A stretch of 64,000 bases of DNA from Capitella teleta (lineage: Eukaryota > Annelida > Polychaeta > Capitellidae): NCBI GenBank assembly GCA_000328365.1, contig KB291798.1, positions 1,487,962 through 1,551,961 on the forward strand, given 5' to 3'. The position numbers and the translations under genes are program-made. Below the pieces are notes generated by a model. That model worked only from the letters and a program-made list of their open reading frames with translations. It had not been told where the DNA came from and made no database searches. Numbering within the stretch: the first letter of the stretch is position 1; every line of letters starts with the position of its first letter. Shown piece by piece: positions 32,471 through 45,205 of the stretch.

Positions 32471-34800
32471 TACGCTCCCTCTTACAAAAGAAAAAATGCA
32501 TATATCTAGGCATCTCTTTAGCACGCAGCAAACATTACAGCTGCTTGGTGGGAGAGAAAGGCTGATGAGGTAATGGAGCCCACATGATGAGCATTACCCT
32601 CATTCATCCAGTCATAGGAAAGCACCGACGCATAAGTGAAAGCAACGCCTGTGATTACGGTGCCGCTCGGCTGAAGGGGGCATGACACAGATTGCAGGCG
32701 TTTCGACGGACGTGCCCGGCATGCATATAGTTGAGAATTATAAAGCTGCACGGAACACGGCTTGTTGTTTTGGGCTAAAGGGAGCACACAATGGGAGATC
32801 CGTTGGTAGGGGCGGGAGCAGCAACCAAGAGACAATGCATACATCAGCATAACAAAGCACTCACACACCAAGATATCTGCATGTCCCATTGGGCCGCAAT
32901 TTCCCATCTCTGTTCCCCATCAACACGTGAGCGTGCAGTGCGGGAATAACGCAATTTGCAAGCAGAAGTCAGTTCATGTTTATCGATAATTGCATTAACG
33001 TGGACGCAAAGAGCAGAAGAACAGACCGCTCTGTCCTCCTCTCCTTTTTTTTCTCACCCCGTGCAGCAACAGCAAGAACAACAGCAGCGGAAGGTACAGT
33101 TGCAAATGGGAGAACACAGCCGGCTTCCCCCAACCCAATTCCAAGGCTCCCCCTTTGAGGACAGTCGCCAATAGCGCATAACGGAGCCTGATTGGCACCA
33201 GGAAAGATTGCATCCGAATTTCGTTTCAGCCGAAGCAAAGTCATTTGTCAGCCCCATCACGCAGCTCTCGTTGAAATTGCAAGATTTTGATCGCACCAGC
33301 TGCACTGCCTAACTGCAATACCAGTCGTCGGGCGCTCGCATGTCACACGTGCATATGACAAATCATTCATTTATCAGCGGACATAAAACAAAGAAATAAA
33401 GAAAATCCCTTTTATGTCCAGAGAAACAAAGGACACAACTAAGTGATGTTGCTGATGGCTACAGCAGGCAGAGTTGACCGAACCCACTTGCAGCTAATTC
33501 AATTGCAGATGTTGCCAGAATATCTGTAACGCAATTGACAAGAGCGAGAGAGGGATCAATGTCTACGTCGATGGTTTGCCGACGCCACTGTCGTCGCTCT
33601 GTCCCGATGAAGACTGATGTTTCCCCTGGGTCGCACACTGTGTCGTTACGCGTCGAAGTCTCACAGGCACGAGTCGTACATTAATACACGGGGTGTGGGT
33701 TGATACAATCAAGCATGATTGGACAGTGAGACGGTGGAGTAAACAACGGATCTATTATAGGCGGAGGCTGGTTGACCTCGTTAAGTTGGGTGCTCGGAGA
33801 GGTGGATCTTCCCCTGATCCAAACACATGAAATCGTTACCTGAAGAGATGCACCAATGGCATTGCTAACCAATCCATTAAGGCTTCTTCGGAAGTGCCGG
33901 CAGAGGTGGGCGCGCCCTTTGGCAGCCCCTCGGCACCTCCTGTGTCAGCGATGTTTGGATGGCAAGCGATGACAGCAGCAGGGGGAGGGGGTCTACGATG
34001 ATTGCAAACGGAATACATGGACATGTTGCCACAGGGTGCTAGCGATGACAGATTACAAAGCTGAACAAGAATGATTGTCTACCAATGTATCTGTCCTGGG
34101 GCCGATTTATTCAGCGCCCAGAGCGGAGTTCCACAGAGCAGTGAGCACTACAAGGCAGATTTGGGGGTCCAGTGGGAGCTATGAAAGCTTTGAGCGAGTC
34201 TTGGCTGATTCTTTGTGGAGCACACTTTGATGGCAAATCCCCTTCCATAAAGAGTGGATTTATATATGAGCAAGGAAGAAGAGCGGCCCATCCTCGAAAG
34301 GAGTGCAACAAAAGGCCCCGCCCTGTATAGCTTGGATGCAGTGGATACTGTCAGCCAGATCCGGTTTAAGAAATCCACACAAAGAGGCCACTAACTTGGG
34401 CATGGTCCGAATCTCTGATGATGGATAACGCGATTAGCTCTGCCACTAAGATGGGTCCGTGCATTAGAATGAACTGTGCGACCCACACGTGCGCACATTG
34501 TGTACATTCTTTATTCTGCATGTTGGATCAAGAACAAAGACAGGGGATATTTGTTGGGCAGTAGAAGGGCGATGGTCACACAATGCAAGGGACAAGACAA
34601 ACCTCTCGGCGCGGCCGTTTGGGTAATTGCAGCGAAATAGTTTGGTCATTCAGAGCATGCGCGCGCATTAGTACCAGGTGCGGGCCATTCTCCCCCAAAA
34701 AGCCAGCTTTGTATGTAAAGAAGCCAAAAAAGCTTTGAGCAAAATATAGCGAGTGGGTTGGAGAGATAAAGCACGCGGAAACAACAGATGGAATTGACAA

Positions 34801-34810
34801 CTGTCAATCA
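34801..34810 (-). promoter_or_regulatory. PBX-MEIS/PREP-type site TGATTGACAG
   Basis: Exact ten-base composite TALE-homeodomain site, read on the minus strand. A second exact copy lies at 40094-40103. Confidence 0.35.
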
Positions 34811-35538
34811 CATCAAGGCAATAATGTCACCGAGAGCCATGTCTCAGCGTGCGGCGCATGACGAATGACGATCTCAAGGGACGTCATCACTCTCCGTCGC
34901 TAAAGAAGTTGACGAGCAACGACGTTCCGTGTTGACGCTGCTGTCACACGCCACGTCGCCTCCCATGCTTAATTCATCTGCAATCAAACGGCGAAGCAGC
35001 AGGCAGCAGATGAGGGAGCGAGCTCCAGGGAGGAGGCGACTTTGTGATGTAGATAATACCCAATACACGTGCATAGGACTGTAGCTGTTATGTAAGCGGT
35101 TTATCAGATATATGCCCCAGCGCAATACGCTGTTCAGGTTCCATACAACAACGGGATTCAAAGAGGAAAGGATCCAAGAGGCAGTGTTGCAGTTACGCTT
35201 CATTATATAATTCTTCTAAGAGCACACAGAACAAAGAGGCTACAATGGCGAGGTAGAAAAAAAAAACACATTGGAAAAACGAAAACAAAAACTGAGACAG
35301 AAGCGTCTGAAGTGAAGTTCATGACAAGCTCCGTTGCTACCATGGCGTCACAAATGCATTGAGAAACTGGGAAAGAAACTCGGTCATTATCGCACGCATA
35401 ATTATTCTATCTGCGCGCAGATTCTAATGAAGTTATTTGTGATAGTGAATGCATCACAAAGGATGAAAGCCAGAAAATAGATGGCAGCCTATACAATGCC
35501 GACGACACGCGCTAATTGTGCTGAGTTTGTTTCGGTCA

Positions 35539-35546
35539 TGACGTCA
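35539..35546. promoter_or_regulatory. CRE palindrome TGACGTCA
   Basis: Exact full CRE (TCATGACGTCACTC) with no promoter-like surroundings. Confidence 0.3.
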
Positions 35547-36530
35547 CTCTGCAAGCGGATCTATTCAAACGGAGCCTTACGTAACGCGGAACAATCAAGG
35601 AGACACAGAAATCTAAATCGCATTTATGGATTACTCCTTTCACCTTAAGTAATAAACGATAGACGTGCTGGCTCCTGATTTTGTAAAGTGACGCTGTCGG
35701 GAACCTCTTTGGTGTGGTCATAAGAACGCATAACTCTAAATCTTTTATGCAGTACTATAAAATAAATACCGGTACCTTTATTACTGTTAATATTTAGGAA
35801 TGATATGTAAGTCTTTTATTTGGACTTGGGTCTGGTGGGATTAACCAACTGTAATATTGATTTTACTCTACAGTTATTATAAATTTAGCAATTATACGCC
35901 ATTTTACGACTTGGTTAAAGTAATCAATCATTGAGAATTGAATCGTGCGTTTGTTCTGATGCAGAAGATGCACAAGGAAGTCAGCCACGACTTCCTTTTT
36001 TTCCCGCTATTTTAGTTGTTCAATCTTTGACAAATGTCTGGTTTTTATATATAACAGTTGAGATGTATGATGCTTATCTCTCAACTTATCGATTCTTGAA
36101 TCGCGAATTTAAGGTATCCTGAGGCTTAGCGTCTTTTGTCCATTTGTTAACGAGCACAAGTCCGTTAAAATCCAGTCGATTTAGCTCTGGTTTGACCCAG
36201 ACGAAATTGAAGAAGAAAAAAAAAATATATATTCAGTGTACGCATGCAGAATTGAATTCTTGCAATCACACATGATGAAATTTCGGCCCTACATTTTGAC
36301 AATACCCAATGCATAGGAATTCATCATACATGAAATTGAGATACATGTTGCAGTATATATACCTGAATGTATATTATGTATATATTAGTCCGTATTGATT
36401 AATCATCGGGGTTAATTCTCACTGTTCTTGTGATACTCAATCATAAGATTATCACAAGTGACGATTACAAACTAGTTTAAAATAGGCTGTGCTCACTGTT
36501 TCAACCACAACCCACTAATGAGTGATAGAC

Positions 36531-36556
36531 GCGTATTTGTCAAAAGACAAATACGC
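36531..36556. repeat. Perfect 11-bp stem with AAAA loop
   Basis: GCGTATTTGTC and GACAAATACGC are exact inverted copies around AAAA. A second overlapping pairing (TCAAAAG with CTTTTGA, 36540-36563) offers an alternative fold. Too short for a miRNA precursor. Confidence 0.6.
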
Positions 36557-36746
36557 CTTTTGACTGACATATTTTTAGACAATATACGCTTGTTGTGGCA
36601 AATTCCTGGATACATCGAATTTGAATGGTTTAAAAACTCGCTTTCTTCTCCAGTTCGATTTCAAACCGTCGAAACGGCATAAGAGTTACTCTCCTATTGC
36701 GAACAATGGGAGCCGTCAAATAATTGGATCTTTCAGCAGTTGTCAT

Positions 36747-36792
36747 AAAAAAAAAAAAAAAAAATAAAAATAAAAAAAAAAAAAAAAAAAAA
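36747..36792 (+). repeat. A-rich tract
   Basis: A run with two TAAAAA interruptions, 46 bases. No retroposon body recognised next to it. Confidence 0.8.
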
Positions 36793-39700
36793 CCAAAAAA
36801 GGCCTCGCACCCATCTCGTTTCAAGTTATTCTGCCTGAGCAGGAAATTCATATTTTAAATTTTGTCTTGAATATATCTTTCACAGTTGATAAAAATTTTC
36901 AAAAATAGTTTCTCAACACTCACAAAAGCCCATATTTAAAAAGGTTCCGAATGAACAAAGGTCCTCTTAATTTAACTATCCAACAAACATACACTCAAGT
37001 TTAATGTTCTCTGCAGTGGGACCGTTCTTACAGATATAATATAATGCATAACAAATCAAGCAGCAAGCAGAGAACGAAGCACAGGTAAATCGGACGGATT
37101 GAGTGCAGCAAAACATATGGAACGCCGAATGATTGGCTTCCTCTGAGTAAACAAATACCAGAGACTTTTTTCGCTTATAGTAAGGAATACACCGAGAAGT
37201 ACGCCAGAGATAAGGATGATATACGCGTAATGATATTAGTTATAACATAATATACTGATTAGACAAAGTGTATATATAGCACGTATAGGTAAGCTGATCT
37301 AGAACAACGAGAATGCGCTCCAGAGGTTTCTCGTTGTATAGGAGAGGAGTGCATCTTTTCTAGACGTTAATTTCACGCGAAAAATACAGGAGGCCCTGCA
37401 TCCCCACAAGCAATATATCTTCTCTGTTATTTTGTTTACTGTGTGTACCAGCAACATCCTAGACTTCTAGACTTGAAAAAAGAGAGGTTCTCGCGGTTAT
37501 GCTGTGTTTAGTGGAAGCCCCTTAGTGGGGCATTTGGTTATGAATCCTTCAAGCAAGCATTCTCGTGTGAGCAAATTCCGTGGCGAAGAATTCAAGAACA
37601 AAACATCGAAATGAATCATTAAACCGACAGTCACTCACAAACGAAAATCCACAAGTCAAAGATGTCGCCGCCAAGTGAGAGAACTTGCTGGCTTGCTGCC
37701 GAAGGGCTTGCTTTCATTCATTGATGCCTGCAGCGTACTCATCGTGGCAACACCTGTTAGAATTCCTACCTGATGATCTCACAAATCTTTAGGACCACCA
37801 GCACTTATAGGTCATCAAGTACATGTCACGGCATGATTTTGGTAGGAGCCGTAGCGTGTAGTGTAAAGTGAAGATAGATAATCAAAGATTTACTAATTTG
37901 CCTTGAACACTGATTCGGACATCTACATCATATACCGACATACGATTGCTATAAACAAACCATGAAATGTACTCAAAGGGTGAATAACATTACTTTAAAG
38001 ATGTTCAATATTAATCAAACACGTGGGGCATATTTGAGTTGATATTTAAAATTCAGTTAAAAGTCACGGTCGTTGAACCGATAACCATCATCATCATTAA
38101 AAATGCATAATTAGGTATCAGTTAAATAGAGTCAATTAACGGTCATAATAATTGGACATGGCGTGAAATACACAAGGCTTCGGCGAACAATACGCTATTG
38201 AGTTGGGAGGAGCCATTAGCGACAGGATCGTTAGACGAAGCCCTCTCCCTCCCGACCTCAAAGGTGCCTCATGGCTGGAGGCGGTGATCAAGAGCAACGG
38301 AGATGCATAATGCACTCGACCGACGTGCATGTTGCACTACGGGGGCCATGGGGATGTGCATCCTCGTTCTCCTCCTTGGGAGCATCTATAATTCAGCGTT
38401 ATCAGGCATGTCATTTCCCCTCCGCATCCTTCACGAGGAGAGATGAGAAAAATCCGGCATTGACCAGTGTTGCTAGACGCACGTGTGCGGTGTAGGGCAG
38501 AGATTATGTTAATTCCTGTATAAGTATAATCCTAGGTTATTTATGTATACAATGAATACTAGAATGTGTCGGTTGCTGCCACGTGGGGTCAGCTGATCAA
38601 ACGTCCAACTCATTGTTCTGATCGATTTGATTGATACGCAAATATACCATCAGTTGTGTCAGGCGGTTGTGAGGTGTTTGCATAGCAACCGAGGCTAACG
38701 AATCACGACAAACTATTCTGCTTGCGTCAGTTTGCAGTATCGATGCCCATCAATCGATCCCCTGCTTCATGCCCCGTTCTTCAACAGTGGCAATGCACAA
38801 TCGAAGCGTAATGATAAGACAGGGAGGGTCTGTTTGCTGTTCGCTGAAACAGTTGTCCAAATAGTGGGGGAAAAGAGGCTCTAGTGGGGAAAGTTTGCTG
38901 AAGCTACATCACTGTAAAGACGAATGAAAGGACCATTGTGCGAACGCTCAGGTATATGAACAGCCTGGCTACACAAAAGAACACATGCACTGCTTGAAAC
39001 GAATCGCCAGGGCTTCTGTGTATAGATTATACCGAGCATTGTCAGATTACAGTCTTACCGAGAGTATGCATCAACAGAGAAGGTGCAACAGCAACACATC
39101 AATTGGCGTAAACACCCAACAAAAACATCAACAATTCAACATTGGCAGCGAGCAGTGCCAGAACTAACAGATCACAGTTAGGTGGAATAACCGGAGTTAC
39201 GAGGATCTGTGGTTTTTGTTTAGAAGGTCAAGGTGTATGTGGAGAGCCTGAAAGTCTCGTCTCAATGATAGAAGTTTTAGGATAACTAAATGTGATCAAT
39301 AATTGTATCATTTTATGCCCGCAGGATGGTCCGGCGATTGGATTGCCTGTCTTGACCATTAAAATTGCATGATGTGAAAATTGAATGGCACCTATGAGAT
39401 GTGAAGAATGTGCCTAATGAGGATTCATTTCCTTGATTAAAAAAAAAAAAAAATAAATAAATAAAAATACATACTGGAAAATACTCTTAGTAGAAAATCC
39501 AAAGCAAACCAACCAATCATTTTAAAGACGAAAATAATATATGTATATTTTTCGGCTACTATCATATTGGCCCAGATAGGAAATGCTTCAGTCATTTGTT
39601 TTATGCTGATGACCTCAAGCTCCTTGAAATTTGCAAGCAAGATTAGCAAGAAGGAGGGAATTTCACTTGACGTTTCTTTTAACCCATCACACTACTAGTA

Positions 39701-40093
39701 ATTAGTGTTTATACCATTTCTGTGTGTTTCTCTGTTGTAAAGTTAGCCTCACGAATTAATAATTAATTATAGGAAATTGAATTGTGAATTGTGTGTTTCG
39801 TACAATGTCCGCCATTTTCAGAATATTTTGTTTTATATTTCGACGATTAATAAACCAAATGTTCAAATTCGTTGTTTCACGCCCTCCAACACTAAATAGT
39901 GAAACATGGTGCCTCCAAAACCAATAAGGATCGAATGAAGTCAGGGCTTATAACTCCCGTTTACTGGGTGCATGATTCCCGTGGAGTGAGACGTTTGTGC
40001 TTCTTTGAGTGCTTATCTCTGAGGGATGAGGCACTCAAAAAATCATGTACAAGCACTTCAATGCAGGTGTCAATATATCAGTGAATTGACTTA

Positions 40094-40103
40094 CTGTCAA
40101 TCA
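40094..40103 (-). promoter_or_regulatory. PBX-MEIS/PREP-type site TGATTGACAG
   Basis: Second exact copy of the TALE composite site, read on the minus strand. Confidence 0.3.
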
Positions 40104-40935
40104 GTTTTGTATATGTTTGTGTATCTGTGTATATATATTTGGTGTTATACAATTTCCCATGTGGCTCGAGTATAAGAAGCATCGCAGCGACCCACCACAA
40201 GGGAATCACGGCGCCTTCATAAGAGGGCTCTGATATTCCTTCGATGATTTAACAGACTAATACATCTACATGAAGCTCAGTGGCCAGAAAGACCAGCAAG
40301 ACTAATAGGTTGGGCCAGTCGCATTCATAATTCAATGACGAAAACTAGGCCTCCGGGACGAACTAACTCCCTTCGCAAGCAGCGTGCTTCTCTCCCGGGG
40401 ATCAGTCCTGGGCTCTCACTCGGGACGTGCGGCCATAAATATAACTGCGATGCCCATAAATTCCTCCACGGGTGTCACACGGTGCAAGCACACCCCGTTA
40501 TGGAGGTGAAAGCCCGGGAAGATTTGCCTCAATTAACAGAGCATGTCGGCATACATAAAACGCAAATCAAATTTGCAAGATTCAATTGATATAGTGCGTT
40601 TATGACCACATTGGCCACGACGCCTTTTACTGCCGGATTATACTGTTGCGGATTGCTTTGGCAGCACGTAACATTACGACCAACAGGATCTCAGAGTTCA
40701 GATGGAGGGAAAGAGAGGAAGCAGAAGACTCACCCAACGAACGCCAGTGTATGCCTCCGACCTGCTCTCTTAGCACAATGCTGTTTCTTCAAGTCTGCTA
40801 AACTGCCGAATTCAGCTTCCATGATGAAGAGCCTTGATAACAAAGTCAACTGTGGTATATCCGGGAAACGACTCTCTTGACGCGCACTTCTGACGGCGAT
40901 CCGACGAGGTTTGTCTGCGTTGTCCGTAATTGGCG

Positions 40936-40951
40936 CCAATCAGTGACGTCG
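40936..40951 (+). promoter_or_regulatory. CCAAT box joined to a CRE (promoter-like)
   Basis: CCAATCAG (NF-Y type) runs directly into TGACGTCG, a one-mismatch CRE. The pair opens a CpG-rich patch and lies 160 bases before a short plus-strand frame, an arrangement usual in animal promoters. No TATA element seen. Confidence 0.4.
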
Positions 40952-41111
40952 TCTCGTCATCACACGGTTTCTAGCGTCGTCACTGCGGATGATGATGATG
41001 ATGCGAGAGGAGGACGAGTAGCGCCAGTCGGGCTCCAACGATCATTATTCGCTTCTGCTGCTCCGTCTATTGTTTTTCATGGGTGCCGGCACAGTTTTTT
41101 TCCCCTTTAGG

Positions 41112-41276
41112 ATGAGAGGGTTCCGGGCTGCTGAGACTGCTGCTTGTGTGGCGCCCCCTGCGATCGGAGAAGGGTGTGACGAATGCGAGGATGCCTTGGC
41201 TCTGAGATCGATTCTGGTTCGGATCAGGCAAATGATCGCTCAAGTGCACACCGTAAACGATGATCGCTTGGAATGA
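41112..41276 (+). CDS. Candidate small protein, 54 aa, unrecognised
   Basis: Starts MRGFRAAETAACVAPP, then a CDEC motif, then a helix-like stretch ALALRSILVRIRQMIAQ, and ends at TGA. The ATG follows TTTTTTTCCCCTTTAG|G, a strong acceptor-like sequence, so the frame could be a terminal exon, or the tract may be part of a pyrimidine-rich leader. The frame also stays open upstream to an ATG at 41079. A CCAAT-CRE pair lies 160 bases upstream. No family recognised; in GC-rich DNA chance is likely. Confidence 0.18.
   Translation: MRGFRAAETAACVAPPAIGEGCDECEDALALRSILVRIRQMIAQVHTVNDDRLE
41151..41159 (-). promoter_or_regulatory. CTCF-core-like word AGGGGGCGC
   Basis: CAGGGGGCGCC on the minus strand fits the 3' part of the CTCF consensus exactly. 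It overlaps the 54-aa candidate frame. Confidence 0.3.
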
Positions 41277-43100
41277 CGCAGGCTACGTGTGTGCTCCTGT
41301 GTGACTGTGCTTGCTTCACCTCTTCAGGTATCACACATGTCGAGTAGCAGAGGATGATAACACGAGGTACATGTAGGAAAAGAACTGATGTCTATTAAGG
41401 TCGATACGATGCGCTTGTAACAAGTCAGCTGGCAGAACCCGCAGTTGCTTGATCGGCTCTGTGTAAACAACGGCTACAGCAGCGTGCAATTGCAGAAGCG
41501 GCTGCTTGTCGGCGCCACGCCTAACGCCGCCCGACCAACTTGGCGAAGAAGGATCCGACACAGACTCTAGGGACGTGGAGACAAGGAATCCAAAGCACTG
41601 TCAACACTCAAAGCCATCCACACAGCCCCAACTTCCTTTATCGATTGGACTCAATTCTTTTCAGTGAGGTAAACGCTGTCCCGAAACGTATAGCATATCA
41701 TAAATACAGCTGACGGAGCGTCGTATATTGGCTCGAGACATCGCATGCATATTGCTTAAACCTGCTTCCTGAGTGTCGATTGTCAATCAATAATGCAGCC
41801 TCATTCAAGTTAATTTGTGTTGCGGATAAGGCTTTATTGTTTTCCTACGAATGAAACGTGACATGGAATGGCGTTTCGGGATACGGAGACAGAACTGCGT
41901 TTATGGTGTAATACGAAGGGAGATTACGTTCTGGCCATACGCCATGAGGAAGGACCACATGAGCTCGTATAATATTAACTTATTCTGTTTGCTTGACGCT
42001 CCGTGGACACTGGCCCCGTTCATGAGTCGAAATCCAGGGTGTATAGAAGAAGAGCGAGAGCACTCATGGGCAATGGCGCCGCGTATGTGAACGACATCGA
42101 CAGCTTGTTCTACCCTTGTTCATTGTTTGATTTAGACTCATCTCACTGCCAGGGTCGCTTGCTGGAAAACTGGGTCCATTTTTGACAAACGACCGAGCAG
42201 CGTACTCTGTTTTACTATAACTGCAGAAAGGCCGGTAAATAGATGTGGTTATTTTCAGCTTGAGATACTCGCAAGCGTCTGCTGATCGCGCGGGTGATGT
42301 CAAGAAGTGGCTTTGTGGCCAAGCTAGGATGAACCCGCAGACGACAAAAGATTGGGAAAAAAAAAAGTAAAAAAAAGTTGATAGAACGGAAAACAAAGAA
42401 AGCAGAGAAGTCAATGATCGATCGATGTGGAGACAGAAAGAAAGTTGGGTGATGACAACGCAACACGCAGGTCAAGCATTGTTGCCACTTGGCAGTTCCA
42501 CGTTCAGGACGATGCCACCGCGACTTGAGTTCCTCAGCGAATCATAAAAGAAGGTCGCTATATGGCTTACAGAGAATGCAAATGACCAGACGGTCATTTC
42601 TACCGCTCTTATCATTCTGTGGTTATAAAAGTGAGAGTAAATGAGGCCAGGGGTTAAGCTAGGCGCAGCTGGACCGGTCATCTAATGCTACAAGGTCAGG
42701 AGAAACACGTAGCGCAAAGGACACCCACCGAAAAGGTGAGGTAGACGGGGCACATGCCACATATGGGTTTAGGGAGAGAGAGAGGGGCACAGCTGATAGC
42801 TGTCGACATTTAGTCTTTACAGGTACTCAGGCACATGTTCATCTCGACAATGTTGATTAAAGGATGAAATTGGAGTTCAGTTCAAGAAAAATAAAAACGT
42901 GTCGAGACCTAATCGCATAAAATGAATGAGGAAATACTTCCTTTGATTTCATGCAGATTCCATTCCATTTTAGATTTCGTCAATGTTCAGCACCTGCCAT
43001 TGTGTAGCAGACCATCGTTCGCGAAAAAATGGTTCGGTCGTTGGTTTGGACATGAGTCGTAGGTCTATAGCGCCATTGTGATGCAGGGAGGGACTCCGTG

Positions 43101-43113
43101 AGGTCATTGGTCA
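43101..43113 (+). promoter_or_regulatory. DR1-like nuclear-receptor element
   Basis: AGGTCA-T-TGGTCA; the second half site differs at its first base. DR1 is bound by HNF4, COUP-TF and RXR dimers. Confidence 0.3.
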
Positions 43114-44009
43114 AGCGACATTTAACGGTGATTAATTGGAGGCGTCCTTGCTGAGGAACGAAGTATGCGGTTGTCAGTGCATGCCGTGGGCCATAGCACC
43201 TGTATCGGGTTCTGTAATCACTACATGCAATCTTACATCTGATACAACAGCGACGATACCCGCATTACCAATGCATATAATATTATAGTAAGGGTGTATT
43301 GGACTGGGCTAGTGCTTTATCCTGGCTAATTAGTAGGTCTGTGTTTGATGTTACCTTTTCCAGGTGCATTTGTATACCAAGCACCATACTGTGTATGAAT
43401 TATAATATGTTGATCGTATCTTCATACCATATATATATAGCACATTATGAAAAAATACCCCGAACACAAATTGAATCATATCAGACGTTAAAAAGAGAGC
43501 GATTGTCTGATTTCATCCGCAGACCTTCATTAAGCTGACAAAATCAATATTTCATATGAAAAAGAACCCAGTGCACAATAAGAAATGCACATAAAAGCTG
43601 TGGATAATGAAGAGAATCAATAATATTAGCATAATGGCCGAAGACAAAGTGATCAAGGAGTTCATTAAATTAGATCTGTTAACCTCATTCTCGCACTTTA
43701 TTGGTTCAATTAGTGCACACATCGCACAGAGGGTAGAGCCATCTTTGAGACGGAGCTTCGTCATCATACGATGATGATATCAACAAACCGAGATTCTTCC
43801 GATCTGTCTTAGTTTATTACAAAGCACTGACACCAGCAGGTGTGGTAATCTGCCATTACGTGACACATGGGCGTCGACCGAAGGGTATTATCATCTTACA
43901 GGTGTACGAAACAATAGGAGTGATCTTAGGTCTGTTTAGGAAGTCTGACGTCCTTCGAAAATAACACTTCCTCCTCGTCATGCCTCGTCGAGCATTGTGA
44001 TTCGTAGAA

Positions 44010-45090
44010 TCATAACGTTCTTTAAAGGGGTCAGCATCATCAGCGATGCTCCTTTTATTTTACCGGGAATGTACGACATAGGCCCTATACACCTATAGGC
44101 AGTATATCAAGGTACGTGCTACTCGAAACTTGGATATAGGTGAGCTATAGTCTAAACTTTACGATATCCATATAATTATTCAACAAGGTGAAGCCACTTG
44201 TACATTGATTTAATGGGCAAATTAAGCTGATATGTTTATATTTAGGGTACTACAGAGAATTGCGATGATATCAATAGAAGACATCTTGACATGATTGTAA
44301 ACAATTCTGTTTGTAATTATAAAGCCATAATCTATGAGCAAGCAGCCCAGACAGATTTGCCTCGCATTTGTCGGTCGCGTGGGAAGAAGATTCTCATCAT
44401 TCGACGAAATCGCTCGTTGCGATCTTCGCACCGTATTGATCTCGCAAACTGCGATCAAATCAGAAGCGGCCGTTATAGCTGCAATAACGACATCAGCCTT
44501 TGTACAAACCCAGCGGTAACGTTATGATTCCATGAGTTGTGATTCTGTTCACTTGATCATCATAACGTTTCACTTTCATGCTGTACACATTAGTGTACAA
44601 GTGTACATGCATGCATGTACAATGCGCATGAATTTCACATCACCAACCAGTGCGTATCACTGCACATCAACTTCTAAAAGGATTCGCATTTTCGAGGATT
44701 TTATTTAGATTTATAACTAACCTGGATTTTATTTCCCCGGAAATACTGTGTCGCTCAAGTGCGAGGTAGCGTTACGTGGACAATGGATATAGAATTGAAT
44801 GGCATTTTAATTGCATCTTGTATCTAATTTGCCCTTTTTGGCCTCACCATTCGCTACGACCCTCTGAGCAGTAACGCCAAAGAAGAAGTCAATGTCAACT
44901 GCGACGACCACCCCCCACCCCCTTCACCTATTATACCGACGGGGTTCAAGGGGTCATGGGCGTGTGTGTATGAGTGTGGGCGGGAAGAGTGAGTCGCTAA
45001 ATGAGTAGTTAAAATGAGAAGCACTTGTGAAAATTGGTTTGGCTGACACGCAATTCCATTTTAGGGCATAGCTCTCGAATATCATAACGT
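44010..45090. promoter_or_regulatory. TCATAACG motif cluster 6 (four spread sites)
   Basis: Sites at 44010 (+), 44520 (-), 44560 (+) and 45082 (+). Here the word continues as TCATAACGT, without the GCAC of the long form, so this may be a variant class. The 44520/44560 pair is 40 bases apart. Confidence 0.4.
44602..44621. repeat. 20-bp palindrome TGTACATGCATGCATGTACA
   Basis: Perfect self-complementary sequence, directly after another TGTACA-containing stretch. It can form a cruciform; no function known. Confidence 0.6.
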
Positions 45091-45205
45091 CCAAAACAAA
45101 TAAAATATCCAATTTGGACAACTGCATTTCGCGAATTTTTTTCTAAAAATCAGAATTTTTCACGAACCTACCGGTTGTGATGCCTGTGCGATTAGATATT
45201 CTTAC

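Larger units (their letters stand above)
30801..35000. other. Non-coding DNA with the largest TCATAACG cluster
   Basis: No gene recognised. It holds TCATAACG cluster 5 (31583-32047), a CRE at 32463, a CAG/CAA-rich run (33063-33092) and a PBX/MEIS-type site at 34801. Several 60-130-codon frames lie on both strands without domains. Confidence 0.35.
35001..40080. other. Non-coding DNA
   Basis: No gene recognised. It includes a CRE at 35539, a short perfect hairpin at 36531-36556 and A-rich tracts at 36747-36792 and 39439-39467. Much of it is AT-rich; nothing else could be named. Confidence 0.4.
40081..42700. other. Mixed DNA with a promoter-like CpG-rich patch
   Basis: 40.9-41.6 kb is CpG-rich and contains a CCAAT-CRE pair, a GATGAT run (40988-41003), a short candidate frame and a CTCF-core-like word. 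The flanking parts hold no recognisable gene. A (C/T)-rich stretch before AG|GTATCA at 41330 (+) resembles a composite splice site but its donor half is weak. Confidence 0.35.

Noticed and set aside
3868-36251. 16-base word TTCAGTGTACGCATGC shared by about 3868 and 36236
   Set aside because: One shared 16-mer is near chance expectation for a window this size and the flanks do not align.
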